Of a stretch of DNA of 64,000 bases, positions 1 to 9,502 are shown piece after piece (the first letter of the stretch is position 1; each line of letters begins with the position of its first letter). Location of the stretch: assembly GCF_001311925.1 (NCBI RefSeq), contig NZ_BBCG01000011.1, positions 28,557-92,556 on the forward strand, written 5' to 3'. The translations under genes and the position numbers were made by a program. Below the pieces are notes generated by a model. That model had not been told where the DNA came from, searched no databases, and saw only the letters and a list, made by a program, of their open reading frames with translations. This DNA comes from Cellulosilyticum ruminicola JCM 14822. Lineage in GTDB: Bacteria > Bacillota > Clostridia > Lachnospirales > Cellulosilyticaceae.

Positions 1-2725
1 TCACTTCTTCTTGTTCCAAAGTTACTTTTTCCTCATCATATTGTTTCCTTCTTTCAAGAGCTGCCACAATACTTGCTTTATCTTCTTGAATTAATGATTC
101 AATATGCGTATTTTCTTCTAATAAAACTTGTTTCTCTTGCTCAAACTTAGCCATTTTTTCTACTAACTGTTCTTGTTTTTCACCTTGTCCATTTAGTGCT
201 TCTTCGATTTCACGGATTTGTTCAAGCATATACTTCATATTTTGCTCTGTACTTGATAAGCTGATCTTCTTTTCAGTTAATGCATTATTTGCTTCATCTT
301 TTTCTTGTTTTAACTGAGTTAACTTTTTCTCTAATGCTTCTAATGCTTCTTCATAATCGCCAATAGTAGATTTTAACTCCTGAGCATGTTCTTTAACATC
401 TTCTCTACCCAATTTAATTTGTTCTAGGTTATCTTCGATATTATTTCGTTCTGCTAAAAGCTGTAATTGATTTGTCTTTGTAAGTTTTTAAAGCATGTTC
501 TGTTTTATCCCACTCTAAAGCGTGCCCTTTTATTCTTGTATCTAATGCATTAATTTCTAGAGTAAGTGCCTCTACTTCTCTTTTTTCTTCAACTAATGAT
601 GTATTTAATGTTTCTAAAATTGTCTTTTCCTTTTGAACTTCTGATTGATAGTATACAAATTTTTCATTAGCTTCTTTTAATTCCCTGGCACGTGAGAAAA
701 TGTTATTACTTTGATTTTTTGTACTTCCCCCACTTAATGAACCACCACTATTAAATACTTCACCTTCTAAAGTTACCAACTTGTATTTATATTGATATTT
801 ACGTGCAATATGTGAAGCATTATCCATATTATCAATAATAAGTATACGACCTAATAATGAAGAAATAATATTGCTGTACTCTGCTGGATACTTAATAAGT
901 TCATTTCCAAAACCTAAAAATCCTTTTTCTGATTTTAAGCCATTCTCATTAATTGGCTGACTACTACGTACTGTATCTTGTGGCAAGAAAGTTACTCTTG
1001 AAATACCACGTTGTTTCATAACTGTAATCATATCTTTGGCATCTTTTTCACTGCGTGTCACAATATTTTGAATCACCCCACCAAGAGCTGTTACAATAGC
1101 TGTCTCATATTCTCTTGGTACTTCTACAAGTTCACCAACTACACCCACAATGCCTTGCCATTTTGTACTATCACTTTTAGCCAGTTTTAATACTTGCTTA
1201 ACGCTTCCATAGTAGCCTTCATGTTCTTCTTTAATCTGTTCAAGCCATTTCATCTGACGTTCTGTTTGAATCATATTCTGTGTCATTTGATTGAGTGCTT
1301 TTTCTTTTGTAAACTTCTCTTTTTCTATTTCTTGTCTACTTGTTTCAACTTTTTCTAAACATTCTCTTAAGCTCTCAAGTTTAGTTGAAGCTTCACTTTT
1401 TTGTTTTTCAAGTAATTTGCCTTTGACTTCTTGATGCTGAATATCACTATTTAATAATGCAATTTGCTCACTAATTTGAGAAAGACGATAGTCAAGCTGT
1501 GCTTCCATCCCATCGTTTTTGAAGCTCTGCTTCAAAAGTCAATCTCACGCATCTTCTGATGTAATTCCTCTTTAGAACTATCAATAGTGCCTTCTAAATC
1601 ACTTAAGGCCTTAATTAGTGCATTGACTCTTGTTTCCTCTTGTTCAATAATTGTCATTTTAGATGCATGTTCAATTTCTAAAGCTGTACGCTTTGTTTCA
1701 AGAAGTGAAAGACGTTCTTTTTTATTTTGATGATCTAAAACTTGAGCTTTTTGATCTTCTACAACTTGTCCTAAAAGGGTTTCAATATTGATAATCTTTT
1801 CTTCATTAATTGTAATTTGACTTTGTCTTTTTTCTTGTTGTTTCTCTAAGTTAGAAATCTCACTAATTAAAGTCTCAATATTTGTATATAATGCATCTTT
1901 CTTTTGTTTAGACTTTTCTTGTCTCTTTTTAAGTGCATTTTCTTCTTCTTGTGCATCTTTGATTTGCAGTTCTATTGAAGTAATAAGTTCATTTAATGCT
2001 GCAATTTCTTTTTCAATGCATTCAATTTCAAAGATAAATATATTTATATCAACTTCTTTTAAACGCTCTTTAAGCTTCAAGAATTGTGTTGTCTTTTTAG
2101 CTTCTATAGAAAGTGGTTCTAAACGCCCTTCAATTTCTAAAATAATATCTTGTATACGTACTAAGTTATCACGCTGCTTTTCAAGCTTACGTTCTGCCTC
2201 TTGACGTCTTACTTTATATTTATAAATTCCAGCTGCTTCCTCAAATAATGTTCTTCGCTCTTCTGGTTTAGAACTAAGTACTCGGTCAATTTGACCTTGT
2301 CCAATGATTGAGTAACCATCTTTACCAATTCCTGTATCCATAAAGAGTTCTTGAACGTCTTTTAATCTACAAGTACTTCCATTAATAAAGTACTCACTTT
2401 CTCCAGAACGATATACACGTCTTTTTACCACAATTTCAGTATATGCAATAGGCACCGCTTGATCTGGGTTTTTAATAGTTAAAGCAACCTCAGCATACCC
2501 TAAAGATTTTCGCTTTTCTGTTCCTGCAAAAATAATATCTTGCATATTACTTCCACGTAAACTTTTGGCACTTTGCTCACCGAGTACCCATCTAATAGCA
2601 TCAGAAACATTACTTTTACCACTACCATTTGGTCCTATAACACCTGTAATACCTTGCGGGATACTTAATTTCACTGCATCTCCAAATGATTTAAAGCCAT
2701 GTATCTCAACTTTATCTAGATACAT
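1..2725 (-). CDS. smc: Chromosome segregation protein SMC (3' end outside window, two frameshifts)
   Basis: SMC ATPase that compacts and segregates the chromosome with ScpA and ScpB. The N-terminal part (1532-2725) starts MYLDKVEIHGFKSFG and has the Walker A loop GPNGSGKSN near residues 30-38, followed by coiled coil. The second part (about 490-1535) carries coiled coil and the hinge domain, with the glycine-rich GGSLSGGS. Coding then continues in a third frame to position 1 (LTKTNQLQLLAERNNIEDN). The C-terminal ABC signature and Walker B lie beyond the window. Two single-base indels in homopolymers, at about 485-489 (one extra T, plus strand) and 1534-1537 (one A missing), break the frame. 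Restoring them gives one continuous coiled-coil protein. Both are probably sequence errors, since smc is important for viability in Firmicutes. It lies 8 bp downstream of rnc. Confidence 0.95.
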
Positions 2726-2733
2726 AATTCACC

Positions 2734-3456
2734 TCAATTTTCTAATTTCTCTAAAGCCTTTTTAGCCGCATCTTGTTCAGCTTCTTTTTTGCTCTTACCG
2801 CAGCCTCTACCAAGAATATTTTCTCCATGATACACTTCTACATAAAATTTTTTATCATGATCTGGACCTTCTTCACCAACAACTTCATAATGAATTGGCA
2901 CATTACTTTCTTTTTGAATATTCTCTTGTAAAAGCGTTTTATAATCTGTATAAAGTGCTTCTAAAGAAGTCATGCCTTCTACTTGACAAATTAAAGTCTT
3001 TGTTAAAAAGTCTTTAGCAAGTTCAAAACTTCCTTCTAAGAATAATGCACCTGTAACAGCTTCAAAACCATCTGCAAGTATTGATGCACGTTCTCTACCA
3101 CCAGTCATTTCTTCTCCTTTGCCAAGGAAAACATATTCGCCTAACTGGATTGTCTTAGCTGTTTTTGCTAAAGACCCTTCACATACAATACTTGCACGTA
3201 ACTTAGATAAATCCCCTTCAGGCATTTCTGGATGTTTTTTAAATAAATATTCACTAATTACTAAATCTAAAATCGCATCTCCTAAAAATTCTAATCTTTC
3301 ATTGTCTTTTGTTTGAATATTTCTATGTTCATTGGCATAAGAACTATGTGTTAGTGCTTCTTCTAAAATAAGTGGTTTTTTAAATTCATAGCCAATTACT
3401 TTCTGCATAGCTTCTACTTTCATTGCTCTTGAAGCTTTATCTGTCTTTTTAGCCAT
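2734..3456 (-). CDS. rnc: Ribonuclease III
   Basis: Double-strand-specific endoribonuclease that processes rRNA precursors and structured RNAs. The 240-residue length is normal for the family. The signature ERLEFLGDAIL at residues 54-64 supplies the catalytic acidic residues, and a double-stranded RNA-binding domain follows from about residue 165 to the end, finishing in the typical GCGKSKKEAEQDAAKKAL. An AGGAGAT ribosome site precedes the ATG. It sits between acpP and smc, the standard Firmicutes order, and is probably co-transcribed with smc, because only 8 bp separate them. Confidence 0.97.
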   Translation of the reverse strand: MAKKTDKASRAMKVEAMQKVIGYEFKKPLILEEALTHSSYANEHRNIQTKDNERLEFLGDAILDLVISEYLFKKHPEMPEGDLSKLRASIVCEGSLAKTAKTIQLGEYVFLGKGEEMTGGRERASILADGFEAVTGALFLEGSFELAKDFLTKTLICQVEGMTSLEALYTDYKTLLQENIQKESNVPIHYEVVGEEGPDHDKKFYVEVYHGENILGRGCGKSKKEAEQDAAKKALEKLEN

Positions 3457-3496
3457 TTGTTTATCTCCTTTATCATTCCTACACTTTGCTATATAT

Positions 3497-3523
3497 AGGA
3501 AAAGCCCCGCAAAGCGAGGCCTA
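3497..3523 (-). terminator. Rho-independent terminator after acpP
   Basis: On the minus strand GCCTCGC-TTT-GCGGGGC forms a GC-rich stem followed by TTTTCC. It lies between the acpP stop codon and rnc, so it probably attenuates read-through from acpP into rnc-smc. Confidence 0.75.
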
Positions 3524-3527
3524 ATAT

Positions 3528-3764
3528 TTACTCTAATCCTTTTTGTTCTTTGATATAATCGACAACATCACCCACAGTAGATACCTTCTCTGCTTCATCG
3601 TTTGAAATTTCCATTTCAAACTCTTCTTCAATTGCCATAATTACTTGAAAGACATCTAATGAATCTGCATTTAAATCATCAACAAATGATGTTAATAAAG
3701 TAATTTCATCCTCTGAAATGTTAAATTGCTCACTAATAATCTGTCTTACTTTATCAAATACCAT
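3528..3764 (-). CDS. acpP: Acyl carrier protein
   Basis: Carries growing acyl chains in fatty-acid synthesis on a phosphopantetheine arm. The protein is 78 residues if it starts at ATG 3764 (MVFDKVRQ). A GAGGTG ribosome site lies 8 bases ahead of that ATG, while an upstream in-frame start at 3779 lacks one. The attachment serine is Ser35 in NADSLD. Acidic residues are abundant, as expected. It follows plsX, whose product uses acyl-ACP, so the two belong to one pathway. Confidence 0.96.
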   Translation of the reverse strand: MVFDKVRQIISEQFNISEDEITLLTSFVDDLNADSLDVFQVIMAIEEEFEMEISNDEAEKVSTVGDVVDYIKEQKGLE

Positions 3765-3828
3765 ATTTCTACACCTCATATAAAGATTTATATTTTGATG
3801 ATATTATATACCTCATTGATAGTCAATA

Positions 3829-4830
3829 TTAATTTGCAGATTCTGTAAAGTTCATCTTAATCTTTTCAACTAATTGATTTTTAATAAAACCTTCTGTCTG
3901 AAGAATTGTGACACAAACTTCTTCTGCTTTTGAACTACCATGAGTCTTTACTACAAGCCCATTTACACCTAAGAATGGTGCCCCACCTTTGGTAGCATAA
4001 TCAAATTTACCTTTGATTTCATGAATCCCTTTTTTAAGTAAAAATGCTGCTAATTTAGTTTTTAAATTTCTTAGGAATTCTATTTTCAGCATACCTAAAA
4101 TCCATTTTGCAAAGCCTTCCATAAATTTTAATACAATATTTCCCACAAAGCCATCACACACTAAAATGTCTGCTTCACCTTTTGGAATATCTCTTGCTTC
4201 TATATTTCCTAAGAAGTTGATACTTTCATCTACTAAAAGTAATTTATGGGCATCTTTTACAAGTTGATTACCTTTTTCAGCTTCAACTCCAATATTAATA
4301 AGTCCTACTTTTGGATTAGGAACTGCCATACACTGTTGCATATATACTGTTCCCATACGTGCAAATTGTGCTAGATAGCTTGGTTTTGCATCAACATTAG
4401 CACCACAATCTATAAGGAGGGAACACCCTTTTTGTGTCGGAATAAATGGAGCTAAGGCTGGCCGTTCAACACCTTTTATACGTCCTACAATTAATGTTGC
4501 TCCTGTTAAAAGTGCACCTGTACTTCCTGCACTCATGAAGCCATCTACTTTTCCCTCTTTAAGAAGCTTAAGTCCTATTACCATAGAAGATTTTTTCTTT
4601 TGCCTAATTGCTAAAGTTGGGGACTCTTCCATTTCAATTACTTCTTCTGCATCTACAATTTCTATTTTGGATGGTTCATATGTAAACGCAGCTAATTTTT
4701 CTTTGATGAGTGCTTCTGGACCTACTAAGACTAGTGTAAAGTCAGCTTTTTTACTTGCTTGTATACAGCCTTTTATAATTTCATCAGGTGCATTGTCTCC
4801 ACCCATTACATCGATTGCTATTTTTGACAT
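3829..4830 (-). CDS. plsX: Phosphate acyltransferase PlsX
   Basis: Converts acyl-ACP to acyl-phosphate, the first step of phospholipid synthesis in most Gram-positives. The N-terminus MSKIAIDVMGGDNAP and internal motifs such as SAGSTGALL and DGFVGNIVLK are characteristic. I prefer ATG 4830 over 4839 because the AGAGGTGA ribosome site then has normal spacing, giving 333 residues. It is located between rpmF and acpP, the usual order. Confidence 0.96.
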   Translation of the reverse strand: MSKIAIDVMGGDNAPDEIIKGCIQASKKADFTLVLVGPEALIKEKLAAFTYEPSKIEIVDAEEVIEMEESPTLAIRQKKKSSMVIGLKLLKEGKVDGFMSAGSTGALLTGATLIVGRIKGVERPALAPFIPTQKGCSLLIDCGANVDAKPSYLAQFARMGTVYMQQCMAVPNPKVGLINIGVEAEKGNQLVKDAHKLLLVDESINFLGNIEARDIPKGEADILVCDGFVGNIVLKFMEGFAKWILGMLKIEFLRNLKTKLAAFLLKKGIHEIKGKFDYATKGGAPFLGVNGLVVKTHGSSKAEEVCVTILQTEGFIKNQLVEKIKMNFTESAN

Positions 4831-4871
4831 ATGCATCACCTCTATCTTTCTCTATATTGAAATTAAATATA

Positions 4872-4901
4872 CAAAAAGACAGCTAAAAGCTGTCTTTTTT
4901 A
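4872..4901 (-). terminator. Terminator between rpmF and plsX
   Basis: Minus strand: AAAAAGACAGCT, a short TTT-rich loop, then AGCTGTCTTTTTG. A perfect stem ends in a T tract just after the rpmF stop, so plsX may need read-through or its own promoter. Confidence 0.75.
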
Positions 4902-4906
4902 TAGTA

Positions 4907-5083
4907 TTAATCTACTTTTACTACAACACGGTTTGCATAAGAACCGCAAGCTTTACATACTCTATGTGGCATCATTAATTCACCACATTTTTGACATTTC
5001 ACTAAGTTAAGTGGAGAAAGTTTCCAATTCGCTTGTCTTTGGTTTCTTCTGGCTTTAGAAGTCTTTCTTTTTGGTACTGCCAT
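4907..5083 (-). CDS. rpmF: 50S ribosomal protein L32
   Basis: A 58-residue protein of the large ribosomal subunit, starting MAVPKRKTSKARRNQRQ as in all bacterial L32 proteins. Cys30, Cys33, Cys43 and Cys46 (CQKC...CKAC) form the zinc site, so this is the zinc-binding paralogue form. An AGGAGG ribosome site precedes the ATG at 5083. It lies between the DUF177 gene and plsX, a near-universal arrangement. Confidence 0.97.
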   Translation of the reverse strand: MAVPKRKTSKARRNQRQANWKLSPLNLVKCQKCGELMMPHRVCKACGSYANRVVVKVD

Positions 5084-5103
5084 TTCTACACCTCCTCTTA
5101 TTA

Positions 5104-5607
5104 CTACTCTTCACTTTGAGGGTGAAAAATATTCTTTAAACCTTCAAGTCGTGGATCAATTTCTTCATGTCCACAATTACATTGCTTCAAATTTAGATTT
5201 TGACCACAAACTTTACAGATGCCTTTACAATCTTCATCATGTACCCAGTGCATAGGTAGATTCAAATAGATTGCCTCTGTTACAGCATCTTCTAAATCAA
5301 TTGTATCAGAAATTTGAATAATGTCTTCTTGCTCTTCACCTACCGGTAAAGCTGAGTACTCTTGAAAAAGTTCTCCTTCAACAAAACAGTCAAATTCTTC
5401 ACCACAGCGATCACATAAACGTCTTACTGTTACAGATACATGTCCTTCTACTAAATAGAGATTATCAACTTTTTGCAAATTTCCCTCTACATCAGCTTCA
5501 CAAACTTGCATTTTACGTATACCACTAATTCCTTTAAGTGATACTTGCTGTTTTCCTTTGAAAGTTACTTCGGACTTTTTTTTAAGTTCCAGGATATTAA
5601 GTTTCAT
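5104..5607 (-). CDS. DUF177 (YceD-family) protein
   Basis: Member of the YceD/DUF177 family encoded next to rpmF in most bacteria and linked to ribosomal RNA metabolism. Its molecular role in Firmicutes is not settled. The start at 5607 (MKLNILELKKKSEV) has a TGGAGTG ribosome site, and the longer reading from 5667 does not. Length is 167 residues. It contains CDRCGEE near the middle and a C-terminal cluster CKGICKVCGQNLNLKQCNCG, consistent with metal binding. It is 20 bp upstream of rpmF on the same strand. Confidence 0.9.
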   Translation of the reverse strand: MKLNILELKKKSEVTFKGKQQVSLKGISGIRKMQVCEADVEGNLQKVDNLYLVEGHVSVTVRRLCDRCGEEFDCFVEGELFQEYSALPVGEEQEDIIQISDTIDLEDAVTEAIYLNLPMHWVHDEDCKGICKVCGQNLNLKQCNCGHEEIDPRLEGLKNIFHPQSEE

Positions 5608-5671
5608 TTTTTTCACTCCATTAAGTAACACTTCTTTAAGTATACATATTTCGCATGTATTTGTCAATCAT

Positions 5672-6868
5672 TTATTTTGCAGATACTAATCTTACAGCAT
5701 CTCTTGCAATCATAAGTTCCTCATTTGTAGGAATTAAAAGCATTTTGATTTTTGAAGATTCTTTTGTTAAGTCTCTTTCAACACCACGGCATTTGTTTTT
5801 CTCTGGATCGATTTCAACGCCTAACCATGTTAACATGTTAGCAATTTCTTCACGCATAATTGCATTGTTTTCACCAAGACCACCAGCGAAGCAAATAGCG
5901 TCACATCCATTCATAATTGTTGCATAAGCACCAATGTAAGATACTACTCTATGTTGGTAAGCATCCATTGTAAATCTACAAGCTGGATCACCTGCAACTA
6001 CACCGTCTTCTATTTCACGGAAGTCACTTGATAAACCAGATAATGCATCTACACCTGATTTTTTATTTAAGATAGTATCGATTTCTTTAACTGATAAACC
6101 TTCTTTTTCCATTAAGAATGTTACGATAGCTGGATCGATATCGCCTGAACGTGTACCCATGATAAGACCTGCAAGTGGTGTGAATCCCATAGATGTTTCT
6201 ACTGATTTACCTCCATCTACAGCACAAACACTTGCACCGTTTCCTAAGTGACAAACGATAACTTTTGTTTCTTCTACTGGTTTACCAAGCATTTCTGCTG
6301 CTCTTTGAGATACATATTTATGTGATGTCCCATGGAAACCATATTTACGAATACCATATTTATTGTAGTATTCTTGTGGAATAGCATACATATAAGCTGA
6401 TTTTGGCATTGTTTGATGGAATGCTGTATCAAATACTGCTACTGCTGGTACATTTGGCATAAGTTCACGACATGCATCGATACCAAGTAAGTTAGCTGGG
6501 TTGTGAAGTGGCGCAAGTTCGCAACATTCTTTGATAGCTGCTTCTACTTCTTCTGTAATAACTACAGATTCATTGAATTTTTCTCCACCATGAACAACAC
6601 GGTGACCTACTGCATTGATTTCTTCAGGTTTAACGCAAGCTGTTTCACCTTCTGTAAGCATAGAAAGCATTTTTGCTAAAGCTACTTTGTGATCTGGGAA
6701 ATCAACCATAACTTTAACTGAATCTTGTCCTGTTGTTGTATGTTTGATGAATGATCCATCAATTCCAATTCTCTCGCAAATACCTTTTGCGATTTCAGTT
6801 TCTGTCTCCATGTTTAATAATTGGTATTTTAATGAAGAACTACCGCAGTTTACTACTAATACGTTCAT
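5672..6868 (-). CDS. ackA: Acetate kinase
   Basis: Interconverts acetyl phosphate and acetate with ATP, the substrate-level phosphorylation step of fermentative acetate production. The 398-residue length is typical. Motifs visible are NCGSSSLKYQL at residues 8-18, GHRVVHGGEKF, FDTAFHQTMP and HLGNGASVCAV, which form the ASKHA-fold active site. It lies 36 bp downstream of pta on the same strand, forming the standard pta-ackA pair, and probably shares the promoter at 7949-7977. Confidence 0.98.
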   Translation of the reverse strand: MNVLVVNCGSSSLKYQLLNMETETEIAKGICERIGIDGSFIKHTTTGQDSVKVMVDFPDHKVALAKMLSMLTEGETACVKPEEINAVGHRVVHGGEKFNESVVITEEVEAAIKECCELAPLHNPANLLGIDACRELMPNVPAVAVFDTAFHQTMPKSAYMYAIPQEYYNKYGIRKYGFHGTSHKYVSQRAAEMLGKPVEETKVIVCHLGNGASVCAVDGGKSVETSMGFTPLAGLIMGTRSGDIDPAIVTFLMEKEGLSVKEIDTILNKKSGVDALSGLSSDFREIEDGVVAGDPACRFTMDAYQHRVVSYIGAYATIMNGCDAICFAGGLGENNAIMREEIANMLTWLGVEIDPEKNKCRGVERDLTKESSKIKMLLIPTNEELMIARDAVRLVSAK

Positions 6869-6904
6869 TATATTTTTACACTCCTTAGATTAATTCTTTG
6901 TCTC

Positions 6905-7900
6905 TTAATTATTTTGAGCTTGAACAGCTGTAATTGCAACTACACCTACGATATCTTCTGCACTACAACCTCTTGATAAGTCGTTAACTGGTTTTGCAAT
7001 ACCTTGTGTTATTGGACCGTAAGCTTCTGCTTTAGCAAGTCTTTGAACAAGTTTGTATCCAATGTTACCAGCATCTAAGTCTGGGAAGATAAGTGTGTTA
7101 GCTTTACCAGCTACTGCACTTGCAGGCGCCTTTGCTGAACCTACAGATGGTACGATTGCAGCATCTAATTGTAACTCACCATCAACTTTAAGTGCTGGTG
7201 CTTCTTCTTTAGCGATACGTGTTGCTTCAACAACTTTATCTACATCTGCATGTTTCGCACTACCATATGTAGAGTGTGAAAGCATTGCAACGATTGGTTC
7301 TTCTCCTACTAATTGTTCGAAGCTTTTTGCTGAGCTTTGAGCAATTGCAGCAAGTTCTTCTGATGTTGGATTTTGGTTAAGACCTGCATCAGAGAATACG
7401 AATGTACCGTTTGCACCGTATTCACAGTTTGGCACTACCATTACGAAGAATGCTGAAACAAGTTTTGTTCCAGGTGCTGTTTTTAAGATTTGAAGTGATG
7501 GTCTAAGTACATCAGCAGTTGCATTGATAGCACCAGCTACCATACCGTCTGCTAAACCTTGTTTAACCATCATTACACCTAAGAATAATCCGTCGTTAAG
7601 AAGTAATTGATTAGCTTTTTCTGTAGTCATACCTTTTTTCTCACGAAGTCTAACAAGTTCTGCAACATATTCATCCATTTGTTCGAATGTTGCTGGATTT
7701 ACGATTTTAGCACTGCTTAAATCTAAACCTTCTGCTTTATCATTAATAGCTGCTTCATCACCAATTAAGATAACATCAGCAATACCTTCTGCTAATACTT
7801 GATGAGCTGCTTTAAGTGTTCTGATATCAGATGTTTCTGGTAAAACGATAGTTTTTTTATCGCTTTTTGCTCTTGCTTTAATATTTTCAATAAAAGACAT
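6905..7900 (-). CDS. pta: Phosphate acetyltransferase
   Basis: Converts acetyl-CoA and phosphate to acetyl phosphate for acetate kinase. The 331-residue protein is the short, single-domain Firmicute form without an N-terminal regulatory domain. Family motifs include VLPETSDIRTL, GMVAGAINATADVLRPSLQILKT-type sequence and the C-terminal GITQGIAKPVNDLSRG-like segment (here YGPITQGIAKPVNDLSRGCS). It is the first gene of the pta-ackA unit, behind a consensus-like promoter. Confidence 0.97.
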   Translation of the reverse strand: MSFIENIKARAKSDKKTIVLPETSDIRTLKAAHQVLAEGIADVILIGDEAAINDKAEGLDLSSAKIVNPATFEQMDEYVAELVRLREKKGMTTEKANQLLLNDGLFLGVMMVKQGLADGMVAGAINATADVLRPSLQILKTAPGTKLVSAFFVMVVPNCEYGANGTFVFSDAGLNQNPTSEELAAIAQSSAKSFEQLVGEEPIVAMLSHSTYGSAKHADVDKVVEATRIAKEEAPALKVDGELQLDAAIVPSVGSAKAPASAVAGKANTLIFPDLDAGNIGYKLVQRLAKAEAYGPITQGIAKPVNDLSRGCSAEDIVGVVAITAVQAQNN

Positions 7901-7948
7901 TTAAAAGAACCCCTTTCAATTTATACTTTTAATTCGCCCTCACATACT

Positions 7949-7977
7949 ATTATATGCAATGTATCTCGTGTATACAA
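7949..7977 (-). promoter_or_regulatory. Promoter of pta-ackA
   Basis: Minus strand: TTGTAT at 7977-7972, a 17-bp spacer, then TATAAT at 7954-7949, about 50 bp upstream of the pta start. Good SigA-type match. Confidence 0.7.
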
Positions 7978-8082
7978 GCCCTGATTAGCAATTTATTCTA
8001 ATTTATTTTTTTGCTCCCTTTATTTTCATCTAACTTTAGGCTACAATAAGCACGTATTATCACAAAAGATTGGAGATTTATA

Positions 8083-9315
8083 ATGCATATTGCAGGTATT
8101 GTCGCTGAGTATAATCCATTCCACAATGGACATGCTTATCAAATACAAACATTAAAAAAAGAAAAACATATAGATTTCGTGATTGCCGTAATGAGCGGTC
8201 ATTTCTCACAACGTGGTCTTCCCACTATTGCTGATAAGTTTACACGTACGAAAATGGCATTAGACTCGGGCATAGATATAGTTATTGAATTACCCACACC
8301 ATTTGCAACTTCTAGTGCTGAACGTTTTTCAGAAGCTGCTATTTCTCTTTTACATCAAACAGGCATAGTTGATACACTTTGTTTTGGTAGTGAATGTGGA
8401 AATTTAGAAGCCTTAGATTTAGTTGCTACAACACTTATCAATCCACCGCCCGTATTTTCTACTAAACTTAAAGCTTATTTACGTAGTGGACTTAGTTTTC
8501 CTCGCGCACGCGAACAAGCCTTAATAGATACGTTAGAAGTGGATTCTGCATCTATAGGCCTTTATAGTCCTATTATCAATAATCCTAATAATATTTTAGG
8601 CATCGAATATATCAAGGCACTTCATAAATATAATTCAAACATTAAGCCTTTTACTATTACAAGGATTCATGCTGGTTATCATGATCTCCATATTACCGGT
8701 TCCATTACTTCAGCTACTGCTATCCGTCACTTAGCACTCAAAAAGGATTTTGACACCATAAAGACTTGTATGCCCCCTACTTCGTTTAACTATCTAAACG
8801 AAACGCTTAACCATATACCTAGTTATGAGAAGCTTTATACTTTCTTAAACTACAAACTTATAATGTCCAATAAAGAAGATTTATATGCCTTATGGGACAT
8901 TCCTAAAGAGCTTATCCACTCTATCTTAAATCATTTTCCTTATTGTGACACTTTAGAAAAACTTATTGATATGGTCAGCTCAAAAACTTATACACGTGCT
9001 ACAGTTCAGCGGAGTTTACTCCGCATTCTATTACACATTACTAAAGAAGATATCTCTACACTAGAATCATTAGCCTGGACACCTTACATTCGTATTCTAG
9101 GTTGCAAACGTTCTGCACTATCACTTCTAGGCAAGCTTTCCAAAAAAGCAACCTGTCCAGTTATTACAAATGTAGGCAAAAGTTACGTTTCACTAAACAA
9201 GGCACAAAAATGCTTAATGGATTATGAGCTAAAAGCCACAGCGCTTTATCATAGTTTAAGTTGCAGTGGCCAAAATTACAAACAGGACTTTACACAGTCT
9301 TTTATTAAGCTCTAA
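8083..9315 (+). CDS. tmcAL: tRNA(Met) cytidine acetate ligase (TmcAL/YlbM)
   Basis: In this family the B. subtilis enzyme forms N4-acetylcytidine at the elongator tRNA-Met wobble position using ATP and acetate. The N-terminal nucleotidyltransferase-like motif YNPFHNGHAY lies at residues 10-19, followed by MSGHFSQRG and the conserved FGSE/SERFSEA region. Length is 410 residues. TTGGAGAT precedes the ATG. It diverges from pta-ackA, whose product acetate is the TmcAL substrate. That link is suggestive but may be chance. Confidence 0.92.
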   Translation: MHIAGIVAEYNPFHNGHAYQIQTLKKEKHIDFVIAVMSGHFSQRGLPTIADKFTRTKMALDSGIDIVIELPTPFATSSAERFSEAAISLLHQTGIVDTLCFGSECGNLEALDLVATTLINPPPVFSTKLKAYLRSGLSFPRAREQALIDTLEVDSASIGLYSPIINNPNNILGIEYIKALHKYNSNIKPFTITRIHAGYHDLHITGSITSATAIRHLALKKDFDTIKTCMPPTSFNYLNETLNHIPSYEKLYTFLNYKLIMSNKEDLYALWDIPKELIHSILNHFPYCDTLEKLIDMVSSKTYTRATVQRSLLRILLHITKEDISTLESLAWTPYIRILGCKRSALSLLGKLSKKATCPVITNVGKSYVSLNKAQKCLMDYELKATALYHSLSCSGQNYKQDFTQSFIKL

Positions 9316-9366
9316 AGTTACTTTATACGATTAAATATATTCTAGTTCTTCACAAGGCATCTCCTA

Positions 9367-9415
9367 ATAATATGAGAGAGGTTTAGTTTTCTCAAGCTAA
9401 ACTTCTCTTATGTTA
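9367..9415 (+). terminator. Hairpin after tmcAL
   Basis: AGAGAGGTTTAG, a 10-base loop, then CTAAACTTCTCT. The following T-rich stretch is interrupted, so it is a probable rather than certain terminator. Confidence 0.5.
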
Positions 9416-9502
9416 TCTTTCTACTTTCTATACAATTCTTGTTATTATTTCTAAGACAAGTTCATATAATATCATATATTTTAAAAGAGGTGAATTGATC
9501 AA

